From assembly GCF_001984715.1 (NCBI RefSeq), contig NZ_MSPR01000014.1, forward strand, positions 1 to 64,000: 64,000 nt of DNA, given 5' to 3'. A program made the position numbers and the translations under genes. A model generated the notes under the pieces. The model was not told the origin of the DNA, ran no database searches, and saw nothing but the letters and a program-made list of their open reading frames with translations. This document shows positions 17,777 through 27,596 of the stretch, in pieces. Within the stretch, counting starts at the first letter, position 1. Each line of letters starts with the position of its first letter. This DNA is from Streptococcus azizii. Lineage in GTDB: Bacteria; Bacillota; Bacilli; Lactobacillales; Streptococcaceae.

Positions 17777-18382
17777 TTACAATTCCTCTGTCCGATAGAG
17801 GTTATAGCCTTCATAATAATAGGAATGGTCGATCCCCTTCATGTAGAGCTCTTTACTATCAATCCTATTCGTTAAGGCATTCTTTAAGACATAGTTAATT
17901 TCGATATCACGGATTGGACTCCGCTCCATCGCTAGCAGATAATCCTCTTTATCCACCAGTGACCAATCAATAACCTGCCCTAATTCAGACTTCAACAAAT
18001 GGTCCAACCAAATCCTCATACTACGACCATTTCCCTCACGGAAGGGATGAGCCACATTCATCTCTACATATTTTTCAATGATTTGGTCAAAGGTACACTG
18101 GGACATTTTGTCAATCATTTCTAAGGACGTGTGAAGATACATGAGAGGTGCAAAGCGAAAACCTCCTTTTGCTATGTTGACATCTCTTACCCTACCTGCA
18201 AAGTCATAGATGTCTTCAAATAGAAAGCGGTGAATGAAAGCTAGGGTTTCAAAAGTACCAGCTTTTTTATCTGCTAGTAATTGTTCCTCAAACAGCCGTT
18301 TGGCTTTCTCTTTACTGGCTTTTTCTTCTATTTTTGCCAACTCTAAAGAGTCCCTTATCCCCAATTTATTTTCTAAAACCAT
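17777..18382 (-). CDS. Class III Fic protein (AMP transferase)
   Basis: The product is 201 aa from ATG 18382 with the SD GGAGG, 23 bp after parE. The Fic core motif is HPFREGNGR at residues 112-120, complete with the catalytic His112 and the phosphate-binding loop, followed by Arg123. The beta-hairpin flap lies near residues 65-80 (VNIAKGGFRFAPL). The C-terminus has SYYYEG (Ser187 to Gly192), matching the (S/T)xxxE(G/N) inhibitory motif that marks class III single-domain Fic proteins such as Neisseria NmFic. Some bacterial Fic enzymes AMPylate GyrB and ParE. The position beside parE suggests topoisomerase IV or gyrase as target; that is inference. Confidence 0.88.
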   Translation of the reverse strand: MVLENKLGIRDSLELAKIEEKASKEKAKRLFEEQLLADKKAGTFETLAFIHRFLFEDIYDFAGRVRDVNIAKGGFRFAPLMYLHTSLEMIDKMSQCTFDQIIEKYVEMNVAHPFREGNGRSMRIWLDHLLKSELGQVIDWSLVDKEDYLLAMERSPIRDIEINYVLKNALTNRIDSKELYMKGIDHSYYYEGYNLYRTEEL

Positions 18383-18405
18383 GCGCTACCTCCATTTTCC
18401 CGAGA

Positions 18406-20355
18406 CTATTTTGCAAAAGCAGTCGCCTCTTCTAAGGTAAAGGTGACATTCTCCTCAATCCATTTCCGGCGGGGTTCAACCTTGTCGCCCATGAGGATAG
18501 AGACGCGGCGTTCAGCGCGGGCTAGGTCCTCGATTGTGACACGGATAAGGGTGCGAGTCTCTGGATTCATGGTCGTTTCCCAGAGTTGGTCTGCATTCAT
18601 CTCCCCCAACCCTTTATACCGTTGTAGCATGGCTCCCTTACCAAAATCCCTGCGGAGTTGCTCCAGCTCGTTGTCTGACCAGGCATAGGCAATTTTCTCT
18701 GTCTTTCCCTTGCCCTTACTCATCTTGTAAAGAGGGGGGAGGGCAATATACACCCTTCCAGCCTCCACCAAGGGACGCATGTAGCGGTAAAAGAAGGTCA
18801 ACAGCAGGGTCTGGATATGGGCGCCGTCTGTATCTGCATCGGTCATGATGATAATCTTATCATAATTTGCATCTTCTAGGTTAAAGTCTGAGCCAACACC
18901 TGCACCGATTGTGTAAATCATGGTATTGATTTCTTCATTTTTTAAAATATCTGCCATCTTTGCCTTGGCGGTATTGATGACCTTACCTCGGAGGGGCAAA
19001 ATAGCTTGGAATTTGCGATCCCGCCCCTGCTTGGCAGAGCCACCGGCTGAATCCCCCTCGACGAGATAGAGTTCATTTTTAGCAGCATTCTTAGACTGGG
19101 CAGGGGTGAGCTTCCCAGATAGGAGTCCCTTGTCCTTCTTGTTTTTCTTGCCATTTCGACTTTCATCGCGAGCCTTGCGTGCGGCTTCTCGCGCATCTCT
19201 AGCACGGATGGCCTTTCTGATGAGATTAGAAGCCAATTCCCCATTTTCCAAAAGGAAGAAGGTCAATTTGTCAGAGACAATACTATCCACTACTGGACGG
19301 GCAAGGGGACTGCCGAGCTTGTCCTTGGTCTGCCCCTCAAACTGCAAATGCTCCTCAGGTACTAGGATGGATAAGACTGCTGCGAGACCTTCACGATAAT
19401 CTGAGCCCTCGAGGTTTTTATCCTTTTCTTTGAGCAGACCTGTCTTTCTAGCATAGTCATTCATGGCCTTGGTAATGGCTGTTTTAAGACCTGTCTCATG
19501 GGTACCGCCGTCCTTGGTGCGGACATTATTGACAAAGGAGAGGATATTATCTGAGTAGCCGTCATTGTACTGGAGGGCTACCTCTACTTGGAAGCCTCCC
19601 TCCTCACCATTGAAATACAGCACCGGGGTCAAGGTCTCCTTGTCCTCATTCAGATAACGGACAAAATCCTCTACTCCGTTTTCATAGTGGAACTGGCTTT
19701 CTTCCCCTGTTCGCTCATCTAGCAGGGTGAGGGTCACATGTTTCAACAGAAAGGCTGACTCGTTCAAGCGCTCTGCGATAGTGTGATACTTAAAATCAGT
19801 CGTTGAAAAGATGGTGCTATCTGGCATGAACCGAACCTTGGTACCTGACTTAGACTTGGGAGCTGTCCCAACTTTTTCAAGACCAGTTATCGGTGTTCCA
19901 CCATTTTCAAAACGCTGACGGTAGACAAGTCCATCGCGGGTAATTTCTACCTCTAACCAACTAGACAGTGCATTGACGACAGAGGACCCTACACCGTGTA
20001 GACCACCCGAGGTCTTATAGCCCCCTTGGCCAAATTTTCCTCCGGCATGGAGGACAGTAAAGATGACTTCCACCGTTGGAATCCCCATCGCATGCATGCC
20101 GACTGGCATTCCCCGTCCATGGTCAGCGACACTGAGACTCCCATCTTTATGGATGGTAACATCAATCCTATCACCGAACCCTGACAAGGCTTCATCGACT
20201 GCATTGTCCACAATTTCCCAGACCAAATGATGAAGTCCAGCTCCATCGGTCGAACCGATATACATACCCGGGCGTTTTCTAACGGCATCCAACCCTTCTA
20301 AGACCTGAATCGCATCGTCATTATAGTTATTTATGTTAATATCTTTCTTCGTCAA
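18406..20355 (-). CDS. parE: DNA topoisomerase IV subunit B
   Basis: The product is 649 aa, matching streptococcal ParE. It is the ATPase subunit of topoisomerase IV. The GHKL ATP site shows [24 protein letters not shown] and the glycine loop [14 protein letters not shown]. The TOPRIM domain shows [15 protein letters not shown] and DADTDGAHI. The start is a TTG at 20355 preceded by GGAGG, an unusual start codon. It is divergent from plsY with 142 bp between, and is followed on the same strand by fic. Confidence 0.97.
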   Translation of the reverse strand: MTKKDININNYNDDAIQVLEGLDAVRKRPGMYIGSTDGAGLHHLVWEIVDNAVDEALSGFGDRIDVTIHKDGSLSVADHGRGMPVGMHAMGIPTVEVIFTVLHAGGKFGQGGYKTSGGLHGVGSSVVNALSSWLEVEITRDGLVYRQRFENGGTPITGLEKVGTAPKSKSGTKVRFMPDSTIFSTTDFKYHTIAERLNESAFLLKHVTLTLLDERTGEESQFHYENGVEDFVRYLNEDKETLTPVLYFNGEEGGFQVEVALQYNDGYSDNILSFVNNVRTKDGGTHETGLKTAITKAMNDYARKTGLLKEKDKNLEGSDYREGLAAVLSILVPEEHLQFEGQTKDKLGSPLARPVVDSIVSDKLTFFLLENGELASNLIRKAIRARDAREAARKARDESRNGKKNKKDKGLLSGKLTPAQSKNAAKNELYLVEGDSAGGSAKQGRDRKFQAILPLRGKVINTAKAKMADILKNEEINTMIYTIGAGVGSDFNLEDANYDKIIIMTDADTDGAHIQTLLLTFFYRYMRPLVEAGRVYIALPPLYKMSKGKGKTEKIAYAWSDNELEQLRRDFGKGAMLQRYKGLGEMNADQLWETTMNPETRTLIRVTIEDLARAERRVSILMGDKVEPRRKWIEENVTFTLEEATAFAK

Positions 20356-20459
20356 AACTGACCTCCATACTTGTCATCCTTACTATATTACAAGTTTTTC
20401 AGCATTTTTGCAAAACTTTTCTGCCGACTTTCGGGTGGAACAGGTGCATTTAGACCCAT

Positions 20460-20491
20460 TTGACAAAAAATACGTGAATCTGTGGTATAAT
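20460..20491 (+). promoter_or_regulatory. plsY promoter (extended -10, leaderless)
   Basis: TTGACA (20460-20465), a 20-bp spacer and TGG-TATAAT (-10 at 20486-20491). Only six bases (GAGAGC) separate the -10 from the plsY ATG, so transcription should start at or next to the A of the start codon. There is no SD. Confidence 0.6.
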
Positions 20492-20497
20492 GAGAGC

Positions 20498-21142
20498 ATG
20501 TTATTGAATTGTATTTTATTGATTACAGCCTATTTACTCGGTTCTATCCCATCTGGATTGTGGATTGGTCAAGTCTTTTTTCATAAGAACATCCGTGACT
20601 ACGGCTCAGGAAATATCGGAACGACCAATACCTTCCGAGTACTGGGAAAACAAGCAGGCATTGCAGTCTTTCTCCTAGATTTTTTAAAAGGTAGCCTGGC
20701 TGTCCTTCTACCGATCTGGCTACAGGCTGAGGGAGTCTCTCCTATCGTCTTTGGTCTCCTTGCTGTACTAGGACATACCTTTCCTATCTTTGCCCAATTC
20801 AAAGGGGGGAAGGCCGTTGCTACCTCAGCGGGCATGCTGATGGGATTTGCCCCCTTGTTTTGTCTCTATTTGATGCTCGTCTTTGCGCTGACGCTCTATC
20901 TGACATCCATGGTATCCCTATCAAGCATCGTCGGGGCAATCCTAGGCATGATAGGTGCCTTGGTATTTCCTAGCACGGGCTTCCTCATTCACGGCTACGA
21001 CCCTGTCTTTACTATCATCATCCTCTTCCTAGGTTCCTTTGTCATTGTTCGACATAAGGAGAATATCGAACGGATTCTAAAAAAAGAGGAAAATTTACTT
21101 CCCTGGGGTCTAAACCTAACAGAGCAACAGAAAAAGAACTAA
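20498..21142 (+). CDS. plsY: Glycerol-3-phosphate acyltransferase PlsY
   Basis: The product is 214 aa, an integral membrane enzyme that transfers acyl from acyl-phosphate to glycerol-3-phosphate in the first step of phospholipid synthesis. Conserved blocks are [53 protein letters not shown] and [10 protein letters not shown]. Five to seven membrane helices are evident. The ATG at 20498 aligns with family starts. The longer frame from 20333 crosses the promoter and is rejected. The 3' end is duplicated immediately downstream. Confidence 0.95.
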   Translation: MLLNCILLITAYLLGSIPSGLWIGQVFFHKNIRDYGSGNIGTTNTFRVLGKQAGIAVFLLDFLKGSLAVLLPIWLQAEGVSPIVFGLLAVLGHTFPIFAQFKGGKAVATSAGMLMGFAPLFCLYLMLVFALTLYLTSMVSLSSIVGAILGMIGALVFPSTGFLIHGYDPVFTIIILFLGSFVIVRHKENIERILKKEENLLPWGLNLTEQQKKN

Positions 21143-21477
21143 GGAATCCTTTCTTAGTTCTTTTTGCTGGCTGATTCTCTTTAAAAATCAACTGGATACG
21201 TCGTCACTCGTCAAATTTTCTATTTCCTAGCACGGGCTTCCTCATTCACGGCTACGACCCTGTCTTTACTATCATCATCCTCTTCCTAGGTTCCTTTGTC
21301 ATTGTTCGACATAAGGAGAATATCGAACGGATTCTAAACAAAGAGGAAAATTTACTTCCCTGGGGTCTAAACCTAACAGAACAACAGAAAAAGAACTAAG
21401 GAATCCTTTCTTAGTTCTTTTTGCTGGCTGATTCTCTTTAAAAATCAACTGGATACGTCGTCACTCGTCAAATTTTC
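20964..21477 (+). repeat. 257-bp tandem duplication covering plsY 3' end and terminator
   Basis: Bases 20964-21220 and 21221-21477 are near-identical copies, and the first ten bases (TATTTCCTAG) appear a third time at 21478. The unit contains the last about 60 codons of plsY, the stop, the terminator and part of an intergenic repeat. The copies differ by a few substitutions (AAAAAAAGAGG against AAACAAAGAGG, AGAGCAACAG against AGAACAACAG). The second copy has no start and is non-functional. Confidence 0.97.
21133..21164 (+). terminator. plsY terminator (and a duplicate copy at 21390-21421)
   Basis: AAAGAACTAAG pairs with CTTAGTTCTTT around a GAATCCTTT loop, then T run. The stop codon lies in the left arm. 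An identical copy lies 257 bp downstream. Confidence 0.85.
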
Positions 21478-21595
21478 TATTTCCTAGCTCAGGCTTCTAT
21501 AGTCACTTTCTGATTTCTAGGTGACCAGTTGAAACAGTTCACTGAACTGTTTCAAGCCCATTTTCGCTTTGAGTTCTTAACGGGCTTTGTATCTA
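21143..21595. other. plsY-pyrC convergent intergenic region
   Basis: It holds the second copy of the 257-bp duplication to 21477. Then comes a mosaic repeat unit with the hairpin-forming GAAACAGTTCACTGAACTGTTTC and the TTTTCGCTTTGAGTTCTTAACGGGC terminal module (21555-21579), which ends next to the pyrC stop codon. Confidence 0.75.
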
Positions 21596-22867
21596 CTAAA
21601 CAGCCTCATAGACAATCGTTCCATCACAGATAGTGTACTGTACCCGCCCTTGTAATTCTTCACCGACAAAGGGGGAATTACTCGCTTTAGATACAAAATC
21701 AGGGGCAACTGTTCGCTTCTCATCTGGAGAAAAAATAGTAATATCTGCTGGTCCATTTTCTGCCAAGTATCCAGCATCAAACTGGTAGAGTCGGGCAGGG
21801 TTATAGGTCATTTTTTCCAGCAGTTCCATCAAGCTCAAATGTCCTGCTGCTACTAGGTAGGTCAAACCGAGCGACAAGGAGGTCTCAAGACCGGTCATCC
21901 CAGATGGTGCCTGCGTAATATCTGCTACCTGCTTTTCATCTTGGTGATGGGGAGCGTGGTCTGTCGCAATGATTGAAATCACTCCTGATTTCAAGCCCTC
22001 AATGACAGCCAAGCGGTCAGACTCTAAGCGTAAAGGAGGATTCATCTTCGCATGACTACCTTGGGTCAATAATAGATTTTCCGTCTTAGAAAAGTGCTGT
22101 GGCGCTACTTCTGCTGTCACCTGCGCCCCTAATTGCTGGGCAAAGGCAACTACTTTGACACTTTCTTCCTTCGACAAGTGCTGGATATGCACATGAGCCT
22201 TGGTCGCGTAGGCAATCATCACATCACGCGCCACCATACTGTACTCAGCTACACCTGTTGCCCCACATACCTGAAAATGCTGGCGCGCGATTTCTTCATT
22301 GAGGCCTAAAATACCATTTAATTCAGGATCTTCTTCATGGAGACTGATAAAGGTCCCTAGTTTTTTGGCTTCCTCCATAGCCTCACGGACCACACGAGAG
22401 CTGGTCAAGGGAATCCCGTCATCAGAAAAGCCAACAGCTCCTGCCGCTAATAACTGTTTGAAATCCGTCAGATGCTGGCCATCAAAGTTCTCCGTAATAG
22501 TGGCAACAGAGTGGATATGGATAGCTTCACGACTGGCTGATGCCAGCACCTCCTGTAAGGTGGCAACACTTGAAATAGTTGGACTCGTATTGGCCATCAT
22601 GACGACCCGTGTAAAGCCTCCTGCTGCCGCTGACAAGGCCCCGGTATGAATGTCCTCCTTATGGGTCTGACCCGGCTCTCTAAAATGCACATGAATATCA
22701 ATCAAACCCGGAGCCACTACCAAGCCTGTCGCATCGATCACTCGGTCGGCTACCGCATCGATCTCTTCTGCAATCTGCACGATTGTATTTCCTTCCACCA
22801 AGACATCACAAACGTGGTCAAATCCTGTTTTGGGGTCCATGACCCGCCCATTTTTAATCAGTAACAT
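21596..22867 (-). CDS. pyrC: Dihydroorotase
   Basis: The product is 423 aa from ATG 22867 with the SD GGGAG; the eight extra upstream residues are dropped. It is a type I dihydroorotase, the zinc enzyme that closes carbamoyl-aspartate to dihydroorotate. Metal-site motifs are the paired histidines of [10 protein letters not shown] and the ATDHAPHH late motif. Further histidines lie in [12 protein letters not shown]. It is the last gene after ung and mutX (spacing 16 bp), a streptococcal order. Confidence 0.95.
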   Translation of the reverse strand: MLLIKNGRVMDPKTGFDHVCDVLVEGNTIVQIAEEIDAVADRVIDATGLVVAPGLIDIHVHFREPGQTHKEDIHTGALSAAAGGFTRVVMMANTSPTISSVATLQEVLASASREAIHIHSVATITENFDGQHLTDFKQLLAAGAVGFSDDGIPLTSSRVVREAMEEAKKLGTFISLHEEDPELNGILGLNEEIARQHFQVCGATGVAEYSMVARDVMIAYATKAHVHIQHLSKEESVKVVAFAQQLGAQVTAEVAPQHFSKTENLLLTQGSHAKMNPPLRLESDRLAVIEGLKSGVISIIATDHAPHHQDEKQVADITQAPSGMTGLETSLSLGLTYLVAAGHLSLMELLEKMTYNPARLYQFDAGYLAENGPADITIFSPDEKRTVAPDFVSKASNSPFVGEELQGRVQYTICDGTIVYEAV

Positions 22868-22883
22868 CTCTACTCCCTTATCC

Positions 22884-23348
22884 TTATCCATAAAAATCTA
22901 CTTGGCTATCTACCAGCAAATCTCCCTTATAGCTAAACCTGGCTGAAAAGAAGGGCTTCTTTTCCAATAACCATGAGAGAAAGATACGGTCTCCCTCCCA
23001 GGTCGGCTTTGACAGCACCTCCTGATAAGGCACCCATTCCAGCGTTCCCTCATCACACTCACTCAACTCCCCCTCAAACTCGGTCACCGTAAAGACATAG
23101 GTATACCAATCTTGATCTGGGGTAAAATCAGGAAAGGTGATAATGCCTTTCAGGGTCGGTCTTGCTCTTAGACCTGTTTCCTCAAAAATTTCCCGAACGG
23201 CGCACTCCTGCGGTGTTTCACCTGCCTCTAGCTTGCCACCCACACCAATCCATTTCCCAGCATGGACATCTTCTTTCTTTTTATTGCGGTGTAATAGAAG
23301 CAGTTCTTTTCCATTGTCCAAATAACAAATTGTCGCTAGTTTTACCAT
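22884..23348 (-). CDS. mutX: NUDIX hydrolase MutX (8-oxo-dGTP diphosphatase)
   Basis: The product is 154 aa. The NUDIX box [20 protein letters not shown] followed by ETG is intact at about residues 37-59. It removes oxidised dGTP from the nucleotide pool. The ung-mutX-pyrC order is found in pneumococcus and relatives, which supports the name. Spacing is 8 bp from the ung stop and 16 bp to the pyrC start. The alternative is a broader NUDIX pyrophosphatase. Confidence 0.88.
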   Translation of the reverse strand: MVKLATICYLDNGKELLLLHRNKKKEDVHAGKWIGVGGKLEAGETPQECAVREIFEETGLRARPTLKGIITFPDFTPDQDWYTYVFTVTEFEGELSECDEGTLEWVPYQEVLSKPTWEGDRIFLSWLLEKKPFFSARFSYKGDLLVDSQVDFYG

Positions 23349-23356
23349 TCTTCCTC

Positions 23357-24010
23357 CTATAACAGCCAGTTAATCGGTGCTAAGCCCTTACTCTCTAAAA
23401 ATTGATTGATCCGTGAGAAGGGCCTACTACCAAAAAATCCACGATAGGCTGAAAGGGGACTGGGATGGGCCGATTCAATCACCAGATGATGAGGATTGGT
23501 CACCAGAGCCTTTTTCTTTCGGGCATAGGAACCCCAGAAAACAAAGACAACTGGCTTTTCCTTGTGATTGACGACCTTGATAATGGCATCTGTAAAGGCT
23601 TCCCATATCTGGCCTGCATGACCGTTGGCCTGGCCAGCAGGAACTGTCAAGCAGGCATTGAGCAACAAGACACCTTGCTCCGCCCAAGGGGTCAAATCAT
23701 GTTGCCCTTTTTGCCCCACATCCTCTGCCAATTCTTTCAAAATGTTTTGCAAGGACGGAGGAGCTGGTAGGTCGTTTGGAACAGAAAAACTCAACCCCTG
23801 AGCCTGCTTGGGCCCGTGGTAGGGATCCTGACCTAGGATGACGACTTTTACATCTTCCAAGGCCGTTGTCTGAATGGCAGCAAACACCTTTTCTCTCGGG
23901 GGATAGACGACCCCCTGTCCATACACCTGATCCAAAAATTGATTGATTTTTCCGAAATACCCTTGCGGAAGTTGCGCTTTTATCAAATCATGCCAAGCTG
24001 AATGTTCCAT
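23357..24010 (-). CDS. ung: Uracil-DNA glycosylase
   Basis: The product is 217 aa, the family 1 length. It removes uracil from DNA in base excision repair. The water-activating motif [18 protein letters not shown] is at about residues 60-77, and the leucine loop [11 protein letters not shown] is at about residues 181-191. It is followed at 8 bp by mutX and preceded at 10 bp by the oxidoreductase gene. Confidence 0.96.
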   Translation of the reverse strand: MEHSAWHDLIKAQLPQGYFGKINQFLDQVYGQGVVYPPREKVFAAIQTTALEDVKVVILGQDPYHGPKQAQGLSFSVPNDLPAPPSLQNILKELAEDVGQKGQHDLTPWAEQGVLLLNACLTVPAGQANGHAGQIWEAFTDAIIKVVNHKEKPVVFVFWGSYARKKKALVTNPHHLVIESAHPSPLSAYRGFFGSRPFSRINQFLESKGLAPINWLL

Positions 24011-24020
24011 TTGCTTCCCC

Positions 24021-25001
24021 TTACTCTTCTTCAGGATAGGTCAGTCCCCATTCCTTGCGTAACCCTGTCATCATCTGCATCACATCCTGACTATAAGACA
24101 GGTACATCTGCGGTTCAATACCAGCCACAGCACGCTCCATGTCAAGGACCTCATAGCGTAGCGCTTCCTTTGTATCGCCAACTTCGATCACTTCTTGACG
24201 CCCATCTTCTGTATAGGTAATCGTGGCACGCTGTCCTCTTGGATAGTCAACGATTTCAATATAGCCCTTCTCATAGGCCAATAACCCACGCTTGGGCTGT
24301 TTGGCGTGGAGGGTGAGACTAACCGTTGCCATCTCTCCTGCTTCATTGGTCAGCAAGATACCAACCTGTTCATCCACACCTGTGGGGGCTAGACTGACCT
24401 GTGAGACAATCTGATGGGGACAAGACGACATGAACCATCTCACAAAGGACAAGGCATAGACCCCAATATCTAAGAGGACTCCACCTGCTAAATGGCGACT
24501 AAAGAAGCGATTGGTCATATCATATTCTTTGTAGCTCCCAAAGTTCATCTGAATCATTTTGAGCGGACCGAGGCTGCCGTCAGCAAGAAAGGCCTTCAAC
24601 CTGCGATACAGGGGCATGTGATAGATGGTCATCGCTTCTGCCAGTACGAGTCCCTTCTCCTTTGCTAGCTGCATCGCTTCTGCCAACTCAGCACTATTTA
24701 GGGTGATAGACTTCTCACACAGCACGTGTTTTCCAGCAGCCAATGCCTTGCGTAGGAAATCGATGTGGGTATTGTGGGGTGTTGAAATGTAGATAATATC
24801 GACTGCTTCATCAGCAAAGACGTCATCTATTTCCCGATACACTTTTTCAATCCCGTATCGCTCTGCAAAGGCCAAGCCTTTTTCGTATGTTCGGTTCGCT
24901 ACTGAGTAGAGATTTCCTCCCAATCCTTGCAGGGCTTGGACAAGCTCCTGGGCAATGACGCCTGTTCCTATCGTCGCCCATTTCCATTCTACTTTTGTCA
25001 T
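24021..25001 (-). CDS. Gfo/Idh/MocA-family NAD(P)-dependent oxidoreductase
   Basis: The product is 326 aa with the SD AAGGAGG before ATG 25001. The Rossmann fold starts at [34 protein letters not shown] and [16 protein letters not shown] include the lysine of the EKP-like motif (here EKS, a substitution). The catalytic histidine region is near residue 177 ([11 protein letters not shown], with Asp and Tyr). The substrate, a sugar or inositol, is not predictable. It is first of a four-gene run with ung, mutX and pyrC. Confidence 0.85.
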   Translation of the reverse strand: MTKVEWKWATIGTGVIAQELVQALQGLGGNLYSVANRTYEKGLAFAERYGIEKVYREIDDVFADEAVDIIYISTPHNTHIDFLRKALAAGKHVLCEKSITLNSAELAEAMQLAKEKGLVLAEAMTIYHMPLYRRLKAFLADGSLGPLKMIQMNFGSYKEYDMTNRFFSRHLAGGVLLDIGVYALSFVRWFMSSCPHQIVSQVSLAPTGVDEQVGILLTNEAGEMATVSLTLHAKQPKRGLLAYEKGYIEIVDYPRGQRATITYTEDGRQEVIEVGDTKEALRYEVLDMERAVAGIEPQMYLSYSQDVMQMMTGLRKEWGLTYPEEE

Positions 25002-25032
25002 ATCATCCTCCTTTTATAAATGGATAGACAGA

Positions 25033-25956
25033 TTACCGACTTCTTTCTTTTACCAGATAAATCGGACGTTTCTTCGTTTCTAGGAATACTTTTGAGATAT
25101 ACTTCCCCAAAATACCGATGGTCATTAGCTGTAAGCCTCCTAAAAATAAAATGATACAAATCGTCGAGGGCCAGCCGATAGTCGGATCGCCAAAGACAAT
25201 GGTTTTAAAGATGATAACAACCATCATTAAAAGGGAAAAGAGAAAGGTTAAAAACCCTAGGTAGGAGGCGATATTCAGGGGGACTTCTGAAAAATTGACA
25301 ATCCCTTCAATGGAATAGGAGAGGAGATTCCAGAAAGACCAGCTCGTCTTTCCCGCTACGCGTTCGACATTCTCATAGGGAAGATACTCCGTTTCAAAGC
25401 CAACCCAGGCAAAAATTCCTTTTGAAAAACGGTTGTATTCTGAGACTTCCAAGATACCATCCACCATGTGCCGGCGCATCAAGCGAAAATCACGCGCTCC
25501 ATCCACCACATCAACCTGACTAATTTTATTCATCATCTTGTAAAAAAGGCTTGCAAAGACGCTGCGAATCGGAGGTTCGCCCGCACGGGTCACACGGCGG
25601 GTTCCGACACAATCCAAGTCTGGATTACGGTCCAACATGGCCTTCATTTCCACCAACATCTCTGGGGGATCTTGCAGGTCCACATCCATAACGGTCACCA
25701 AATCACCTCGCGCTTCCTTGAGTCCTGCATACAGAGCAGCCTCTTTCCCAAAATTGCGGGAGAAGGACAGATACTGAACCGCCTTATCTTGATCGGCCAA
25801 ATCTCGTAAAACAGCCAGTGTTCGATCCTTTGATCCATCATTGATAAAGAGGTATTCAAAGGTTTCTGACAGTTGCCTACGAATCTTCTCCATTTCCTGA
25901 TAAAAGAGGGGGATAGCTTCTTCTTCATTGAAGCAGGGGACAATAACTGAAATCAT
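25033..25956 (-). CDS. GtrB-type undecaprenyl-phosphate glycosyltransferase (GT2)
   Basis: The product is 307 aa. A GT2 catalytic domain (ISVIVPCFNEEEAIPLFYQ start; DXD-type motif VMDVDLQDPPEM; about residues 1-230) is followed by two C-terminal membrane helices (about residues 230-290), the layout of GtrB/CsbB/DPM1-like enzymes. These load glucose or another sugar on undecaprenyl phosphate for transfer outside the cell. It overlaps the upstream GT-C gene by 4 bp (ATGA), so they are translationally coupled. A GtrA-like flippase is not seen. Confidence 0.85.
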   Translation of the reverse strand: MISVIVPCFNEEEAIPLFYQEMEKIRRQLSETFEYLFINDGSKDRTLAVLRDLADQDKAVQYLSFSRNFGKEAALYAGLKEARGDLVTVMDVDLQDPPEMLVEMKAMLDRNPDLDCVGTRRVTRAGEPPIRSVFASLFYKMMNKISQVDVVDGARDFRLMRRHMVDGILEVSEYNRFSKGIFAWVGFETEYLPYENVERVAGKTSWSFWNLLSYSIEGIVNFSEVPLNIASYLGFLTFLFSLLMMVVIIFKTIVFGDPTIGWPSTICIILFLGGLQLMTIGILGKYISKVFLETKKRPIYLVKERSR

Positions 25957-27440
25957 AATTTCCTTTCCTTATTCAGTAGCCTTGCTAAGCCAAGGCTTGA
26001 TAATAGTAAGATTTGCGGGAAAAACTGTAGTAGATACCGAGTCTTTCCGCCTTCAAACAGCATGAGAAATAAGAGACCGCCAAAAATCGCTAGACTTAAA
26101 AAGTTCATGACATCATCTGTACGGTAGCGCCATACCGCTGCAAAGAAACCAAGGACTGCTACAAGCCATACCAGCTGTTTGATGAGTCGATAATAGTGAT
26201 AGTAGTGTCCATCATACTGGATGACCGTTTGCCGAACGGCTTCTGCAAATCTGTTTTCTTTTGTATACTGATACAGAGGAGATACAAGCGGTGTTTTCTC
26301 ATCCTCGGGCTTCCGATAAAGCCAGTTGAGAGAGCCGTCATACAAGGTTCTAGCCAACTTGTAGATAAGATGTTGTGCAAATGTTAGACTCGTATAATTC
26401 TTGAGCCTGCGTTTAATCTCTTTGATTTCATTTTCCTGTGCAAACATACCATTGTTATAGTCGCTACGCTTTTCAGGGGCGATATAGGCAAGGAGGCCTG
26501 CCTTCATATCTTCTTGATCTGTTCCTGAATAGGTCAAACCAAGATTGATAAAGGTGGTCAGTCCCTTAGCCAAGGTTTCATCATGGACAATCCTAACTTC
26601 TTGCTGATGGTTGACTCCATAGGTCAAGCCTGCAAAGACCAGACCAAAACTACAGGCTAATATTCCCATATAGTGGACAAAGCGTTGCCAGTTTCCCTTT
26701 AAAAAGAACAAGAGGGAAAAGGCAATGACAATAATCAAGGCTGTAGGGCGAAATACGCTGGCAACTGCAGTCAGTAAACCAAGTAGACACAGGCGTTGAT
26801 GGACCTTTTGTTCTTCTTTTATCAAGGCAACCATTAGGTAGAGTTGACCCGCCAAAAAGGGAAGCGAGGTAATATCTGTGTAGGTTTGAATGACATAGGG
26901 GGAAAAGTCAAGTAGCAAGAGGTAGAGGGTGAACAGAATATCTGCCACCTGCTGACTAAAAAAATCACGACCAAGGCGGTAGAGGATGTAAGCTGTCCCG
27001 TTTATATATAGCAATCCTAAAACCTGTAATACCCAAAGAGATGAAAAGCCAAACAGGCGATACAGCCCCCTAGCATACAAGAACATGGGAAGATTATTCG
27101 GATTGCGTGTCAGATAATTGGAAATGGACTGATCATCCAGCATCTCCAATGCTCCTGTAATCACAACCGCTGCATCTCGTCTCACGAGCAAGTTGGCCGA
27201 TACAATCACCAACACTTGAAAGACGAGGGCGATGCTAATCAAGATTCTCTTGTGAGCCATGGCGTATCGATAGGCCTTACGAGCCACCTCCTTTTTCCAG
27301 ACTAGAAAGAGGGATAAAAGGACCAGTACACAGAGAAGGGCGCTTGGAAAGTTCCCTAGTTCCTGAACAACAACAGCTAGCCAAAATAGGGCTATCAACC
27401 ACATCACTTTCTGAAGGCAATTAAAAAATAGAGAATACAT
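25953..27440 (-). CDS. Multi-spanning GT-C-like glycosyltransferase
   Basis: The product is 495 aa, with roughly 11-12 hydrophobic segments. An acidic motif in the first extracytoplasmic loop (VRRDAAVVITGALEM) and YLTRNPNNLPMFLYARGLYR resemble GT-C enzymes of the PMT/ArnT type that use lipid-phosphate sugars. Coupling to the GtrB-like gene suggests that the two decorate a cell-wall polymer, with the GtrB-like product making the lipid donor. The target is unknown. An extended -10 lies seven bases before the ATG (leaderless candidate). Confidence 0.75.
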   Translation of the reverse strand: MYSLFFNCLQKVMWLIALFWLAVVVQELGNFPSALLCVLVLLSLFLVWKKEVARKAYRYAMAHKRILISIALVFQVLVIVSANLLVRRDAAVVITGALEMLDDQSISNYLTRNPNNLPMFLYARGLYRLFGFSSLWVLQVLGLLYINGTAYILYRLGRDFFSQQVADILFTLYLLLLDFSPYVIQTYTDITSLPFLAGQLYLMVALIKEEQKVHQRLCLLGLLTAVASVFRPTALIIVIAFSLLFFLKGNWQRFVHYMGILACSFGLVFAGLTYGVNHQQEVRIVHDETLAKGLTTFINLGLTYSGTDQEDMKAGLLAYIAPEKRSDYNNGMFAQENEIKEIKRRLKNYTSLTFAQHLIYKLARTLYDGSLNWLYRKPEDEKTPLVSPLYQYTKENRFAEAVRQTVIQYDGHYYHYYRLIKQLVWLVAVLGFFAAVWRYRTDDVMNFLSLAIFGGLLFLMLFEGGKTRYLLQFFPQILLLSSLGLARLLNKERKL

Positions 27441-27447
27441 GCTACTT

Positions 27448-27453
27448 ATTATA
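27448..27453 (-). promoter_or_regulatory. Extended -10 next to the GT-C gene start
   Basis: The minus strand reads TGA-TATAAT (27448-27453), then seven bases to the ATG at 27440. A poor -35 (TAGAAA) lies 17 bp upstream. No SD is visible before the ATG, so the mRNA may be leaderless. Confidence 0.45.
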
Positions 27454-27484
27454 TCACTTTATACACTAGATTTCTATCTGTTAC

Positions 27485-27529
27485 AAAAAAGTGAGGAAAA
27501 GCCCACACAAGCTGCTCTTTCCTCACTCT
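27485..27529 (-). terminator. Terminator after pyrE
   Basis: On the minus strand AGTGAGGAAA pairs with TTTCCTCACT (27488-27525) around a GAGCAGCTTGTGTGGG-type loop, followed by six T. Confidence 0.8.
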
Positions 27530-27596
27530 ATGTTATAAATTTGGCTGACCTTCTTCAACCATCAAAGGCTGGTCTCCCCAAACTTGCTAGAGAATA

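Noticed and set aside
20333-20497. Upstream extension of plsY
   Set aside because: It crosses the promoter and has no homology; the ATG at 20498 matches family starts.
21221-21400. Second plsY gene
   Set aside because: Only the last part of the gene is duplicated and there is no start codon or promoter.
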